Part shown: positions 1 through 11,277 of the stretch, one piece after another
How the letters are laid out: each line of letters opens with the position of its first letter
Position numbering within the stretch: the first letter of the stretch is position 1
Position numbers and translations under genes: made by a program
Source: Combretum micranthum
Taxonomy: Eukaryota; Streptophyta; Magnoliopsida; Myrtales; Combretaceae
DNA: 64,000 nt
Assembly: GCA_024138025.1 (NCBI GenBank)
Contig: JAMXBD010001365.1
Location: forward strand, 248,001-312,000
Direction of reading: 5' to 3'
The notes under the pieces: generated by a model
Seen by the model: the letters and a program-made list of their open reading frames with translations, nothing else
What the model was told of the DNA's origin: nothing
Database searches by the model: none

Positions 1-15
1 TCTAGGTTAGATAGA

Positions 16-350
16 TTGAGACTCAATCAACCCTTGTTTGAGATATTGCAAGCTATGTCATTCCAATCGCTTAATCCATTCATAGTAAACATAATCAAGC
101 AAGATATCCCACATTTTTCTAGTCAAGATCCTATTTCTTGGGTGTTACAAGTGATATTTTTCTTGGATTATTACCATATAAATAAAAAATATTATCCAAC
201 ACTTGTAATTTTTGCTATGCAATATGCAGCTACTTTTTGGTACAAGTGTATGGACGAATTCAATCATTTTAAAACATGAGATCATTTTGTTGAGGCACTT
301 ATCATACGATTTGGACCTTTTAAATATGATTGGAAGAAAGATAGATTTTT
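16..350 (+). pseudogene. Gag capsid-domain fragment of a Ty3/gypsy element
   Basis: The frame reads a typical retrotransposon gag domain: a conserved aromatic/proline start (DIPHF), then DPISWV, a stretch around FLDYYHI, and FWYKCMDEFNHF. A stop at 277 breaks the frame. In a shifted frame the expected continuation is visible as HFVEALIIRFGPFKYDW, the conserved W..F...L..RFGP..Y block of plant gypsy gag. In living elements this domain forms the capsid shell around the RNA. This copy is broken by at least one stop and frameshift and cannot give a full product. The minus-strand copy near 61.5-61.85 kb has the same order of motifs. Confidence 0.6.
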
Positions 351-377
351 TCTTTTGAAAATCTAGAAGGGATAGAT

Positions 378-722
378 TTGGATGATGATGGAGCAGAAGG
401 TGAAGCGAATGATTTAAATGTTGAATATCAAGAGAGCAAGATTAAGTATAAGGGAGGACAAGCTGCTGATATTGCTGGTTATGATGTGCATATGGTACAT
501 GACAATTTAGTTCTACATCCTTGTGCTTTTGACGAATTTAAGGATGTACTGATTACATCCATGGATGAACCTATTATGCATATTTTTATTCTTCCTAGAG
601 ACTTTAGGGCTGTTAAAAGATTAGATAATGATGGGACAAATTTCATGCTTAAAGATCTAGCAAAATGCACTGACTTGGAACTGAGGATAGACAAAGTAAA
701 GGATTCTCTTCGACAATTTTGA
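378..722 (+). CDS. Unrecognised acidic reading frame in the gypsy remnant
   Basis: A 114-codon open frame starting MDDDGAEGEANDLN and ending in a charged helix-like segment (DLELRIDKVKDSLRQF). It lies directly downstream of the gag fragment, where an autonomous element would have the zinc knuckle and protease. No Cys-His knuckle and no D-S/T-G protease motif is visible. The related block at 61.2-61.4 kb (minus) is collinear but broken, so the frame itself is not conserved there. It is probably a piece of retroelement polyprotein or a fortuitous frame; no function is assigned. Confidence 0.25.
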   Translation: MDDDGAEGEANDLNVEYQESKIKYKGGQAADIAGYDVHMVHDNLVLHPCAFDEFKDVLITSMDEPIMHIFILPRDFRAVKRLDNDGTNFMLKDLAKCTDLELRIDKVKDSLRQF

Positions 723-1400
723 GATTGGGCTCAAGGACTTATTCTCAATCATATTGTGCCTATTACCTACATACTATTCAATATAGCAGCTAGCAGTTAT
801 TCTTAGTGTCATGGTCATCATTGCCATTTTTTTTCTGATTTGGATGTGTTGGCTAAGGAGAAATTCTTTCATCACAATACGATTACTGCTAGCAATTTAG
901 CTTTTAGCACAAATTGGGTAGCTACCGTCTAATGTGTTCTATCATCTCATCATTGCCATCATTAGAACACAAAGTTTGGAATGAGACTTGGACATTTAGT
1001 CCTAACAATGGAATTATAGGAAAAAGAATAGTTGGTAGCAACACGGTTTTGGCTCAATTTGGTTCAACATTAAATCCAACACTTCACTGCTATGTACACA
1101 ATAATAGCCACATACCATATGAATTCAATTTTATTCACATCATATGGATTGGACATCAGATTTTAGCATAGGGTGTTCTTTATTAGCGTTTATGATATCT
1201 ATCAAAAAATCCCTATATCAAGAAATATCATCAAATCACATCTTGAACAATTGCCTACTACAGCAAAAAGGGTCTTAAATTTTTTTAGGGATGACAAAGA
1301 CATTTCCACAAACATAAACAAGACGACATATTTTCTAACCTTGAGGATAAGGTTGTTTTCAATAGAGGGAGAAATTGTTACAACTCATAGTACAAGGAGC

Positions 1401-3313
1401 TGGAGAAGCTAACAAATTCTATTAAATAACAGCTAGTTAAATAAAACTATATAGTAGTTAATGTAGTTAAGCAACAGTTAGATCAACCACTTTCATAACA
1501 TATTATAACGAGATTTGAGGATCTATAAATGCATGAAAAGAATAAAGGAAAAAGAATGGATAAACATTCTTGAAAATAGATCAATCTCTATGATTGAGCT
1601 TAAGGAGAGTGGCTCTCTTGAAATAGCCATTGTTACCATAGTCACTTGTGATAAACAAACGCCAAAGGACACTTGGTTAGTAAACCTTAGTAAAAAGAGG
1701 GTAAAGAAAGTTCAAGATAGAGAGAAGCAACTTATCTGTGAGGACAAGAGTGAATTACGGTGTTTTAAAAGGAGCTTTCATACTCATCTCAGTACGCTGT
1801 CATTTATGAAGTATAGAGGGTAAGAAGTTTAGGATTGTGGACTGGGCTACCTAAACGAAAGCTCAAACAAAGTATTCTTAGTCCCCAAAATCTTTTTTTT
1901 TTTTTTACTCCTCAATTTTTTACTTTTCTTTCAGTTAAATCCTTAACATTTTCAATACCAAATAAAAATCAGGACTTCCATTAAATATGTTAATTTTGTT
2001 CCTATTTTGAACATATATTAGCTTTCATTTGACCTTGAATTAGTAGGCCATGGTAGTTTAGCTGGGAACAAAGTTTTCTGACCACTTTTCTTATTTTTAA
2101 TTATTTTTATTTTTACTAAATTTTTTTTATATATTATTAGATAGATTTAATATTACTTCTAATTATATTATGTATATAAATATGTTTTGTATTATCGTTT
2201 TGTTAAAGAAATTTTAAGGAACAAATTGAAACTAATTCATGCCATGTATTCATCAGAAATCTTAATATATGGAACAAAAGTTAATATACGTGGGGCTCAT
2301 ATTTATGGAACTTATTTTGCAGATTTCACGTAATTGCATACTTGTTAACGGGTGTCTAAATATTTGTGATGGGGTAGAATATTATTGGTGGGAGGTGTAC
2401 CATCTAGTTGAAGAATTTGTGAATATTGATGGTTGATGGGTTTGGTTAGCTTTTTTCGATAAATATAGATATTTTTTTTAATAAATTATTTATCAAGAAA
2501 TAGATAAGGTTAAAAAAAATTACAGTTTTAATGAAAAGATCAAATATATCAAATATGGATATAATATAAATATAAATCAGATATATTTATACATATTTTT
2601 AGATACAGATAGAAATACAGATGAAAAACAAATCATCCAAAAAGACCTCTAATTTAGTTTTTCCTTGAAAGTATATATATAAGATGTTATTATTGGATGT
2701 GGGAGCTTAAAGGAAAAAGTAGAGAATAAAGACGAGGAATGAAAATGTGATCACAAGCTTGGAAATTCAATTCTTATTACCTTTGACATTGGTTTTTTTT
2801 CAATATCGAGGACTGATAAATTATTAAACATATGTTTTATCTTCATCCTTATATTTTTATAAACCTCTCCCTAGAGTTAATTAGCATCCATTGAGTTAGT
2901 CAAACATGGCTTTAATACAATTATATCCATTAAACCGTTCTCTTCATTTGTGTACATTTCCTAATTCTCTAAAAAAATATGAACACAACATTAATTAGAA
3001 TAGTAATCACGTGTAACATATGGTATGTCATGATTACTAAAATGGATTTGTGAAATTTAAAATGATATAACTATACTTTGAGTGTCATAATATAATTGAG
3101 GTAAGTCTAAAAGTCTAATAATACATATTGACTTTCCAAAACAAACTAACAATTTTTACTTACCATGCATAACATATTTAGCTTTTGATAAAACTGTTCT
3201 TAAGAGAAATTCTAGGGAGCTTTGTCAACAAGACAATCGAGTCAACCATCCAACTGTTAAAATAAATAGTAATTAGAATATTAACTATTTTAGTGGTTCA
3301 ATCACGATTGATT
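1401..3313. other. AT-rich stretch, partly possible LTR remnant
   Basis: About 1401-1850 follows the polypurine-like tract and may be the 3' LTR of the remnant. An open frame at 1515-1823 lies here, but nothing in it is recognisable. From 1850 to 3313 I see only AT-rich DNA with homopolymer runs (for example T-rich at 1890-1910) and no gene. Confidence 0.35.
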
Positions 3314-3318
3314 ATAGT

Positions 3319-6300
3319 TGTCACGTCCTTAGGGATACCCTAAACGTGGCAGTCCGCTGTATACAATACTAAAGCATGACTACCTCAGTCACGTAAATGC
3401 TTCCATATCATGTACAAGGTGTACATCATAACTAAGAGAACGCATCGGAGTAACGCAATTATATTGATAATAAATAAATAACAAGGCAAAGTGAATACTT
3501 ATCATAAAATAAAACATATTAAATTACAATTCTTAGGGGCATCCCTTCTATTGTCTTCAAATAAATATACATCTTAGAATCTCCAAAACACTAACATAGA
3601 ATTCATTATATAAAAAGAACCTTACAAAATTACTTCATCTTATGTTTCCATTTCCTTCATAGAAGCTTAACATCATTCCATGACTTCCTTAATGTCATGA
3701 TCCTCAATTTAAGCCACGGGTATACCTGTTTCAACAAAATCTATAGGGATATAAGCTACAACTAGCTTAGTGACATATTCTTTTTCATTCGCATCATGTT
3801 TCAAATAAGTTTATTTAAATTTTCACACATATGCTATGTGACATTTCAACAATCACGTGATTACACAAATATATATAGTTATCTAGAAACTATATATAGA
3901 ACGGATTTACCCCTCCGTATTGAAGGTTAGGGAATCGATGATTAAGATCCTCGATCTTCTACTGCTAGTCACCAGGTCCCCACCCAAAGTGTTCGGTTGG
4001 CTCAGCTCCTAACCTAGAGTAGCATTTCCCGGGCGATTTGGATTCTCTAGGAAGGAACATGGCCATGTCACAACACGATAACAGCCAATCCAACTCTACA
4101 CGTAGGAGTACAGCCTTCCGAAAGAGATGTGACTCAATGGATGCTATGTGTGAGCATTTTATTTTTCTTAAACCGAACTTTATTAAGGTTTATTAGGGGG
4201 CGATCAATCAATTTAGCAAATAATAAACAGTCATACAAGTAAGTAAACAAAAACACTTAAATAGGCAGTTTCAAGTTGCGATATTCTTAATTCTCATTTT
4301 ACACATAAACAAATAATCACATATATACATATCCCCGAATTCCCATACATATCCTTTTTATCTTTTCTTGTTATGCTAATGCCACTACTTTACAAGCACA
4401 AGCAACGTAACGAAATTAAGGGAAATAACTCACTTGTCCATTTCGCGATCTTCTTAGTCGTAGTAATCCTCGGGTAGGGTATTCTCATATCCTTCGTCAC
4501 CTAGACAAAAGAAATACCAGGGATAAGTATTTCGTAGAAATCCTACTTAAACTTTCTAATTTATTTCGCTATGTTCGTCAAATTCGTATAAAATGAAATT
4601 CCAATTTAAAATAGACATAACTTGCTCATTTTAACTCGGAATTTCGCATATAATATACTGTTTTCTACCTAATCGAAAAGATCTATCCATTTCTAGGATT
4701 ATCTTTTTCATATAAGGTCATTTGGGTTCTGAAAACGTTGGGTATTTTTAAAACGAAAATTTCTAGATTTTACAAAACCATTTCCTAACTCAACTTCATT
4801 AAAAATCCTTTAGTAAATACATATATATAATATATATAATTGATAAATCTTTTGAGTATATAGATAAGCTTACTTTATAAGCAAAATTTCTAATGAAAGT
4901 ATCTCAACAATTTATTTCATAAAATAATTCTTTTTAAAAGTGTTAAAACTTAACTTGATAAATTTCTTTTCAAGTATTTGGAAGAAACTTTATATTTTCA
5001 TAGGTTATTATAAATGAGTATATTCTTATTTTATTTTCTTCATTCTTTTTCCAAAAACAAGTAAATTTTCCTTTAACCTTAGTCTTTCATAAAAGATCAA
5101 ATTTATCAAAGGTGTATTAAGTTGTTGAAAACCTATTTATAAATTTGTATTTAGAATGGTTTCAGAAAATTAGTCTTTTCTTCATATATTTCTTGTTTAA
5201 AATACAAGTTGTTGTTTTTCAAAATTTGATATTTCATTTCCTCTATTCTTTTTGGAAAGAATCCTTTTTTTTTTTTTATAAAAATCCTTTGTTTTTTTAT
5301 CTTATCATACTTTATATTCTTTGGAAATAAGTTCATTCTTTAGAAACTTGAAAATCATTATTTTTTCTAAGTGGGTTTATAACTTTATGAGTTGATTTTA
5401 TCTTAACTTTAAAAACTAGTTTGTTCTTTGATTTGTCATGGAGTTGAAAATAATTTAATCTTTAAGCTTTTTGTGAGAACTTTGAAAACTAACAAATTAT
5501 TTTACTAAAACTTAGGTTACCATAATATACAAAGAAAGTATTTATTTCTTATGTCTTCTTGGTAAGCTATCTTTGTTATTTAAGAAAACGTTGAGAAAAC
5601 TCTATTTCTATGTTGTTGATAATAACTCTATTATTTTGTAATAAGTCACATAATAGAAAATTTAGTTTTAAGTTCCTTTAATAAAGTAAAATTTTACTTT
5701 TAAATTAGTTAAGACAATATCATTATGTAGATGCAAGTATTATGAGCATATAAAATAATAAGAACATGAGAAAATATTATAAACAAATAATAATAATAAC
5801 CAAAATAATAAAAATATCAAGTATTGGAAACCTTAGCTTCATCAAGGTATCCCGATCAAGTATTGAGAGCCTTAGGTTCATCAAGGCATCTAAGGACTAA
5901 GAATAGACTAGTCCCAAAAAGAATAAAGAAAATAAAGAAAAGATTGTTTTAACTTGATATGTACAAGTCTAAGACTAAAAAGACTAGTCTTAAAGAAATA
6001 GCATGAAATGAATAAATTGCAAAGCATAATTAAATAAATGACAAGTGAGCTTATATGCTCTAAAGATTATATATAAATACATAAATATATTTAGTTAGAT
6101 ATGAATAATAAAATCAACATAACAACATAATAAAATAGGAAGTTCATGTGCAAGAACAAAACATGAACATATTATTGCTTTTACTACTCATATGAGTTTC
6201 AAAACAACACCATAGTCATATTAAGTTACATGACATGGGTAAATAAATGGTTGGAAGAAGTTTACTTAAAGTGTTTATGTGGTATGAAGATGGTAGATAA

Positions 6301-7665
6301 AAAGAGGTATTATGTAAGTAGTGTTATGTGGTAGATAGTTTGTGTATAAGGAATGATTTTTGTGAAGAATTGGTTTTTGTGAAGAATTGGTTTAAGAGAG
6401 TTTTGGTAGAGAGAAATCTTGAAGAGAGGATTTTGTGGAGAGATTTTGAGAGAGTTTTGGTAGTGAAATAAATTTGTGTGAAAGAATGAAGGAGGAATGG
6501 GGTATTTATAGAATTTTGGAGTGAAAATTTGTTGTAATTAAATTAATTGAAAAAGAAAATAAATGAGGAGTGAGGAGAGAGAGAAGTGGACGGAAAGTGA
6601 AGGAGAAGAGAGAGAAATTTGATTAAAAATTAATTTTAGAAGAAAAGTGTAAGAGAAGTTTAGTAATATGTGGTGTAGAATTTTTATGGAAAAAGAAAAT
6701 TGTAAGAAATAGGTATGCAGGTATAAGAATATGTAGTAAAAAAAAGTAGAGATAGAGGAATAGTAATGAATAGTATAAAAATACTATGAATAGTAAACTA
6801 GACAATTAAAATATCGATAGTAATAAAAATACTCGTATAAATGCGATATCTGTAATTTTTAGCTACCAAAAAATTCTAAAACTGATATTTTTGAAATCCT
6901 TATATTTTTACAAGTCTATTGGTATTTACGGAATATTTTTTTCATCCAGTGTACCGGAGCACGATTTTTGAAAACTGATCCTATTCAGATCCGAGGGACG
7001 TTAGAAATTTGCGAATTTGATATTTTTAAGCTTTCCTATATTATTACAAACTATTATCAACAATTATTTTTTATTTCGTTGTTTAGGGTTTAAAAGCGCA
7101 GGATTACTGGATCTTAAACACTAGGGTTTGTTTGTATGCTTTGTTGACTTTTAAGGTTCCGGTTTGACTTTCGGTTTTGTTGAGTTATTCGTAAGATATA
7201 ATTTTGGAGATTTTACCGTATTATATTTTTAGTTCGATATCTATGGTTTATCTCATTTTATTTGTGATTATTTAATAGTTTTCAGTTATTGAGATCGTTT
7301 AACCGAGTCTAGGGTTATGAGTTGACTTAGTTTAACTTTTGGTGAAAATCGAAATTTCTGATTCTAAAATTCACCGAAGGATTTAAGATCTTAGTATTTC
7401 GTTGTCGAGCGTTATTTGGATATATTTTCTTGATTCGCGTGTTAGGAATCGGATAGGTGATTTGATTGATGTACAGATGTTGATTCAACCGATAGTTCGA
7501 TTTTCTATTTTGTTTTTGAGGGTTTTCTTTTTCTCAGATTAAGAAATCTCGTTTTGATCTTATTTAGAATTAAGTTTTAACTTGGATCGATTTTTAAGGT
7601 TTCGATTCCGGTGTTTGACTCTTAGGATTATTTTCTAAGAATTATGAAATTTTTAGGGGTTTACA
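3319..7665 (-). mobile_element. Solo LTR, 4.35 kb, perfect 5-bp target duplication
   Basis: The block begins TGTCACG and ends GGGTTTACA on the plus strand, the TG...CA ends expected of an LTR. It is flanked on both sides by ATAGT (3314-3318 and 7666-7670). No second LTR, primer site or coding domain lies inside, so a solo LTR left by LTR-LTR recombination is the simplest reading. Orientation is inferred from a shared module. On the minus strand near 4501 a pyrimidine tract and CTAG precede a short acidic frame (GDEGYENTLPEDYYD), as in the LTRs at 33.0 and 55.9 kb. Its minus-strand start (TGTAAACCCCTAAAAATTTC) resembles the minus start of the 55.9-kb LTR. The length fits long-LTR chromovirus lineages such as Tekay/Del, but the lineage is inferred. 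Confidence 0.7.
5819..5895. repeat. Two-copy tandem repeat inside the solo LTR
   Basis: Two diverged copies of about 38 bp lie side by side, each starting CAAGTATTG and containing a CTTAG(C/G)TTCATCAAGG core. A second local duplication (TTTTGTGAAGAATTGG twice near 6357-6391) lies further on. These are local slippage-type duplications within the LTR. Confidence 0.6.
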
Positions 7666-7688
7666 ATAGTATGAGCCGTTGGATAGTG

Positions 7689-7856
7689 ATAAGACCGTCT
7701 CATCAAAATTAATGATGAGACCATAAAATTTCTCGAAAATTCTATAGCATAATCAATAAAAAAATAACCACATCATGTAATCACTTTTTAACCTACAATA
7801 ACAAGTTAATTGAAAATTTTATGATCCTATCATTTTTTTTTTCGGACCGGTCTTAT
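7689..7856. mobile_element. Small MITE with long terminal inverted repeats
   Basis: The left end starts ATAAGACCG and the right end closes CGGTCTTAT. When the right end is reverse-complemented, the two ends align over about 45 bp, through ATAAGACCG and again through ATCATAAAATTT-like sequence. The left arm also holds a hairpin (GTCTCATCA / TGATGAGAC). The element is about 168 bp and non-coding. A clear target duplication was not found, so the superfamily is open. It begins 19 bp beyond the target duplication of the 4.35-kb solo LTR. Confidence 0.5.
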
Positions 7857-9534
7857 TGGTTATTTAATGACTCATATTCATAATTGTACCATTGAAATAC
7901 TTAATATATTACTTATTGTATTTATTCTAATGGTAAGATAATTGACTAAACGATCCTGCTGATGGCACCATAAAAGTTCCTTATATACATATGGGCTTGA
8001 GAATTGTTCCATTACATTGTTAAGAGAAGATTGTTAAGTTAGATAATTCGTATATATTATTATAAAGCCAAAGCATTTTAACTTTGGACTCCACATTTTT
8101 AAATAATTTTTTTTATCCTATTATATTTTTTTCTCCCACTTACTTTTCCTCTACCTATTATCCAGTACCCATGTGTCACTACTTATAACTTCCATATGCA
8201 TTTTTAAACTTGAGAATAACCATGATTTAACTGCCACAAACTTTCATGTTAGTTGATCCTTCTTCTTTTTTGATTGACCCTTTTATTATTATTTTTTTCT
8301 ATCTAACTTAATTCCATATGTTTTTTTAGCATCCATGTAATCTGTGCACAATCTGTTAGTTCCTTTTAAAGGAAAATTTTACTATTTAGTACTTTTTTAA
8401 TTGGACCAATACTGCACCATCATTGCATGGTTCAAATTTATTCTAATGTGATTGAACCCCTAATATTTTATTATATTAATTATTTATAATCAATTTTATG
8501 GTAGTATCACTAGCCCCTTATAATATCTTAATGAATAACTCATCAATGTTGCTTACTTATTAATTTTCAAATATAAAATACAGCTGGACCAATAATAAAA
8601 GTCACTCATTGAAAATTGATATTTACAATTAAATTCTGTTGTAAAATCAATTATTATCTTGACCCGGACCCTTAAGATTTTGTTTAATGGCAGTATTACA
8701 AATTTCTGTTGTAAAATAGATCTAATGGTAGTATTATAGGCCCTTTATAATAATACGAAAGAGGTCCATTCCTTTCTATACTCAATAACGATAGATGTAA
8801 TAATAAATTTGCTTTTCTAAATAAATGGAGAAATGATATCCGTACACGAAAAATTAATAAAATCATTATATAAAATCATATAATAAAAATATGCCGAAGA
8901 TTAAAAAATTTCTAACTTAAATAATATATATACACACACATAAGATATAATGAATAGAAAGGTAAAATGTGAAAAGATGATGACAATAGATTATATTTGT
9001 TAAGCAGCAATTGTATTCAAAATCTCGTAAATAAAAGTTTTTACAAGACTCACAGGTGAACTACAAGGTCATTGGGATATAAATTCGGTAGCTAATGCTT
9101 CCTTGCACATTTTCTTTTTTCTTTTTTGTAATTATTGTTGGTATCTTATAAATATACTAAGGATTGCGAGAACGTGCTAAAATACCTCCTTAAAAATATT
9201 CAATTCTCATAATTTAGGTAATTGTTTAATTTCCATAATTCATTTTCTTTTTAAATCTTTAATATAAATGGTATTTTAGCCTGAAACGGGAAGTCAATAT
9301 GGTTTCAATAAGCTATGAACATTTTTCCATAGAGTAGAAAATTAGGAAATTTTAGACAGCTTATATTTCTATCAATATAGGATTTTCCGCCGCTATATTA
9401 ATTCCAACCTCATTCGTGGTGCAGGAATACATCGTACTGAAAAAAAAATAATAATAATAATTTTGACAAAATCCACAATAGTATTACCAATTACCATGTC
9501 TCTCTTGGCTTTTAATGATAGTTCACTTAGGTTT
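7857..9534. other. AT-rich intergenic DNA with short direct repeats
   Basis: No gene is visible. A pair of diverged direct repeats occurs around 8498-8530 and 8730-8760 (ATGGTAGTAT... followed by CCCTTATAATA-like sequence). A second pair shares TTCTGTTGTAAAAT near 8634 and 8704. An (AAT)n run lies near 9449-9463. Confidence 0.4.
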
Positions 9535-11277
9535 AGGTGACACCACTCCTCAAAATATTTTTATTTTAGCCGGGCAGAGCAACATGGCAGGCCGTGGTGG
9601 TGTCGATCATGGCAATTGGCAAGTGGGACGGCAATTTGCCTTGTGAGTGTCGGCCGGACCCATCCATCCTCCAGCTCACAGCGTGTCTGCAGTGGGCTGA
9701 GGCAAACGAACCGCTTGACGCAGACAGCGACACGACCCACGTATGTGGTGTCGGGGCTGGGATCGCATTTGCCGATGAAGTATAGCACAGTGACCGCCTT
9801 GGCATGGTGGGCTTGGTGCCATATGCGGTTGGTGAGACCAAAATTGGGCAATGGGCCAAAGAATCGCAACTTTATAATCAGATGGTGAGCCGAGCTCAGG
9901 CAGTTTCTAAGAGTGATGGAACCATAAGGGCGGTGTTGTGGTACCAAGGGGAGAGTGACTGTTGATGGAGCGGATGCCGAGGCATATAAAGAGGATATGG
10001 AAAGGCTCATTGGAGACTTGCGAACAGATCTTAAGAGCCCATCTCTTCTTACAATTTCAGGCTATGCTATGCACATGTTTTTCATTTTTTACTTTTTTAA
10101 GCCGAAGACATGTTTTTTTTTTCTTAATTAACACAAATAAGCCAACCTTAGAATATACCACCACACAAAAATAAAAATGTTTACTTAAAGAAGGCAAGAA
10201 AAAAAAAATAGTGAGTATTTATATTCCTTAATAGGTAATATATAAATACACATACTGTATGTGTGATATAGACTATCAAAAACCAACAAAAAATTACTTT
10301 TATATAGCTTGATAATTTGAAATGAACCGATAGATATAGAATTATATAAACTATTTAGACAACCCAAAACATTTTCACCTAGACATATTTACTTGGAAAT
10401 ATATTTTAAAATCGCCTTTTTCTTTTCTTTTTTGCCATTTTTTTCCATTCTTTTTTTTTTTTTTTTGGCTGTGATATTTGCCACAATTTTGTACAACATC
10501 TAATTTTCATATGTTAAGATTAATCTAAATCACATGTTAGGTTTTATTAAATAGATTGAATATTCGCGTTCGGCCAACAAAGAAAAAGAAGATTAGATAT
10601 TCCTTAATTTCTATAGTACTTTGGGAAAGTGAAAAAACCAAAAGAAACATCGTTAGGTTATTAAATTAGAAAGCACAAGGGTCTCCTTAGGCAAGATTAT
10701 ATGGGTCGACGTGTGGGCCGAAACTTCTAAGCCATCTCTCAGTAATGACATGTCTAGCTAGTCAGAAGAGGCATGGCTTTCGACCTGTGAAGGCACCATC
10801 TGAAATGGGCCAATCCGATTGTGATTATCGAGGACCTAGACATGGTAAAACCACACTGCACATTTAAATTTCGTCGTTAAATTATTTGGTAGAAAAATTA
10901 TGTTCATCTATCAATATTCCAAATGTAAATTAATATTGATAGTGGTCGAATTTAAGCTTGTTTAGTAAATCTCAGTTTGTCCTCAGTTGAATTTAAGCTC
11001 GTAAGCGATTCTCTAATGATATGATGAACATTGGTAAATGGTAACTTTTTGGGCCTAAAGTCTTGCAAAAATCACATGCTTTCAGGTAGCTCTTGCATCT
11101 GGAGAAGGCAAATTTGTGGACATCATAAGAGGTGCTCAACTGGGAATTTCATTACCAAATGTGAAATGTGTTGATGCTAAAGGATTGGCTTTTGAGCAAG
11201 ATCACCGACATCTTACTACCTCAGCTCAGGTTGATCTTGGGATTAAGTTAGCACAAGCATTCTTGGCGTCTCACTAG
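9535..11277 (+). pseudogene. SGNH-type carbohydrate esterase (At4g34215-like) pseudogene
   Basis: Two exon-like blocks match the plant SASA/DUF303 carbohydrate-esterase family, thought to deacetylate carbohydrates. Exon 1 (about 9535-10060) reads IFILAGQSNMAGRGG (block I, catalytic Ser in GQSN), then CECRPDPSILQL, GVGAGIAFADEV, GMVGLVPYAVG and LWYQGESD (block III). Exon 2 (11086-11277) is open and follows a good TTTCAG acceptor: VALASGEGKF, then DHRHLTT with the catalytic Asp and His, then a stop at 11275. Exon 1 is broken. The frame changes between block I and the KWDGNLP segment (about 9605-9630). An in-frame TAG at 9783-9785 replaces a codon after ADEV. The frame shifts again at about 9957-9960, just after GESD. 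The donor at 10061 reads GC instead of GT, and no convincing start codon is in frame. The exon is clearly more GC-rich than its surroundings. Non-functionality is a firm inference. Confidence 0.85.

Larger units (their letters stand above)
1..1400 (+). mobile_element. Non-autonomous Ty3/gypsy remnant, copy 1 (gag plus pol C-terminal end, RT and integrase missing)
   Basis: The left edge of the window lies inside a gypsy-like internal region. A gag capsid fragment (about 16-350) is followed by an unrecognised acidic reading frame (378-722) and broken frames to about 1230. At 1335-1375 a short stretch reads NLEDKVVFN, resembling the C-terminal end of gypsy polyproteins, next to a purine-rich tract like a polypurine tract. 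The distance from gag to this end is only about 1.3 kb, too short for RT, RNase H and integrase, none of which is visible. The inverted block at 60.3-62.0 kb matches it collinearly from the gag start to the purine tract, so the same deleted form exists at least twice. The 5' end is outside the window. Family placement is from gag only. Confidence 0.6.

Noticed and set aside
5145..5336. Opposed 61-codon open frames on both strands
   Set aside because: Low-complexity T/A-rich sequence inside the solo LTR; the readings are Phe/Leu- or Lys-rich.
9561..10010. A 149-codon minus-strand open frame, and other open frames overlapping the esterase exon
   Set aside because: They lie antisense or out of frame to the recognised esterase blocks and show no family motif; the high GC content simply removes stops.
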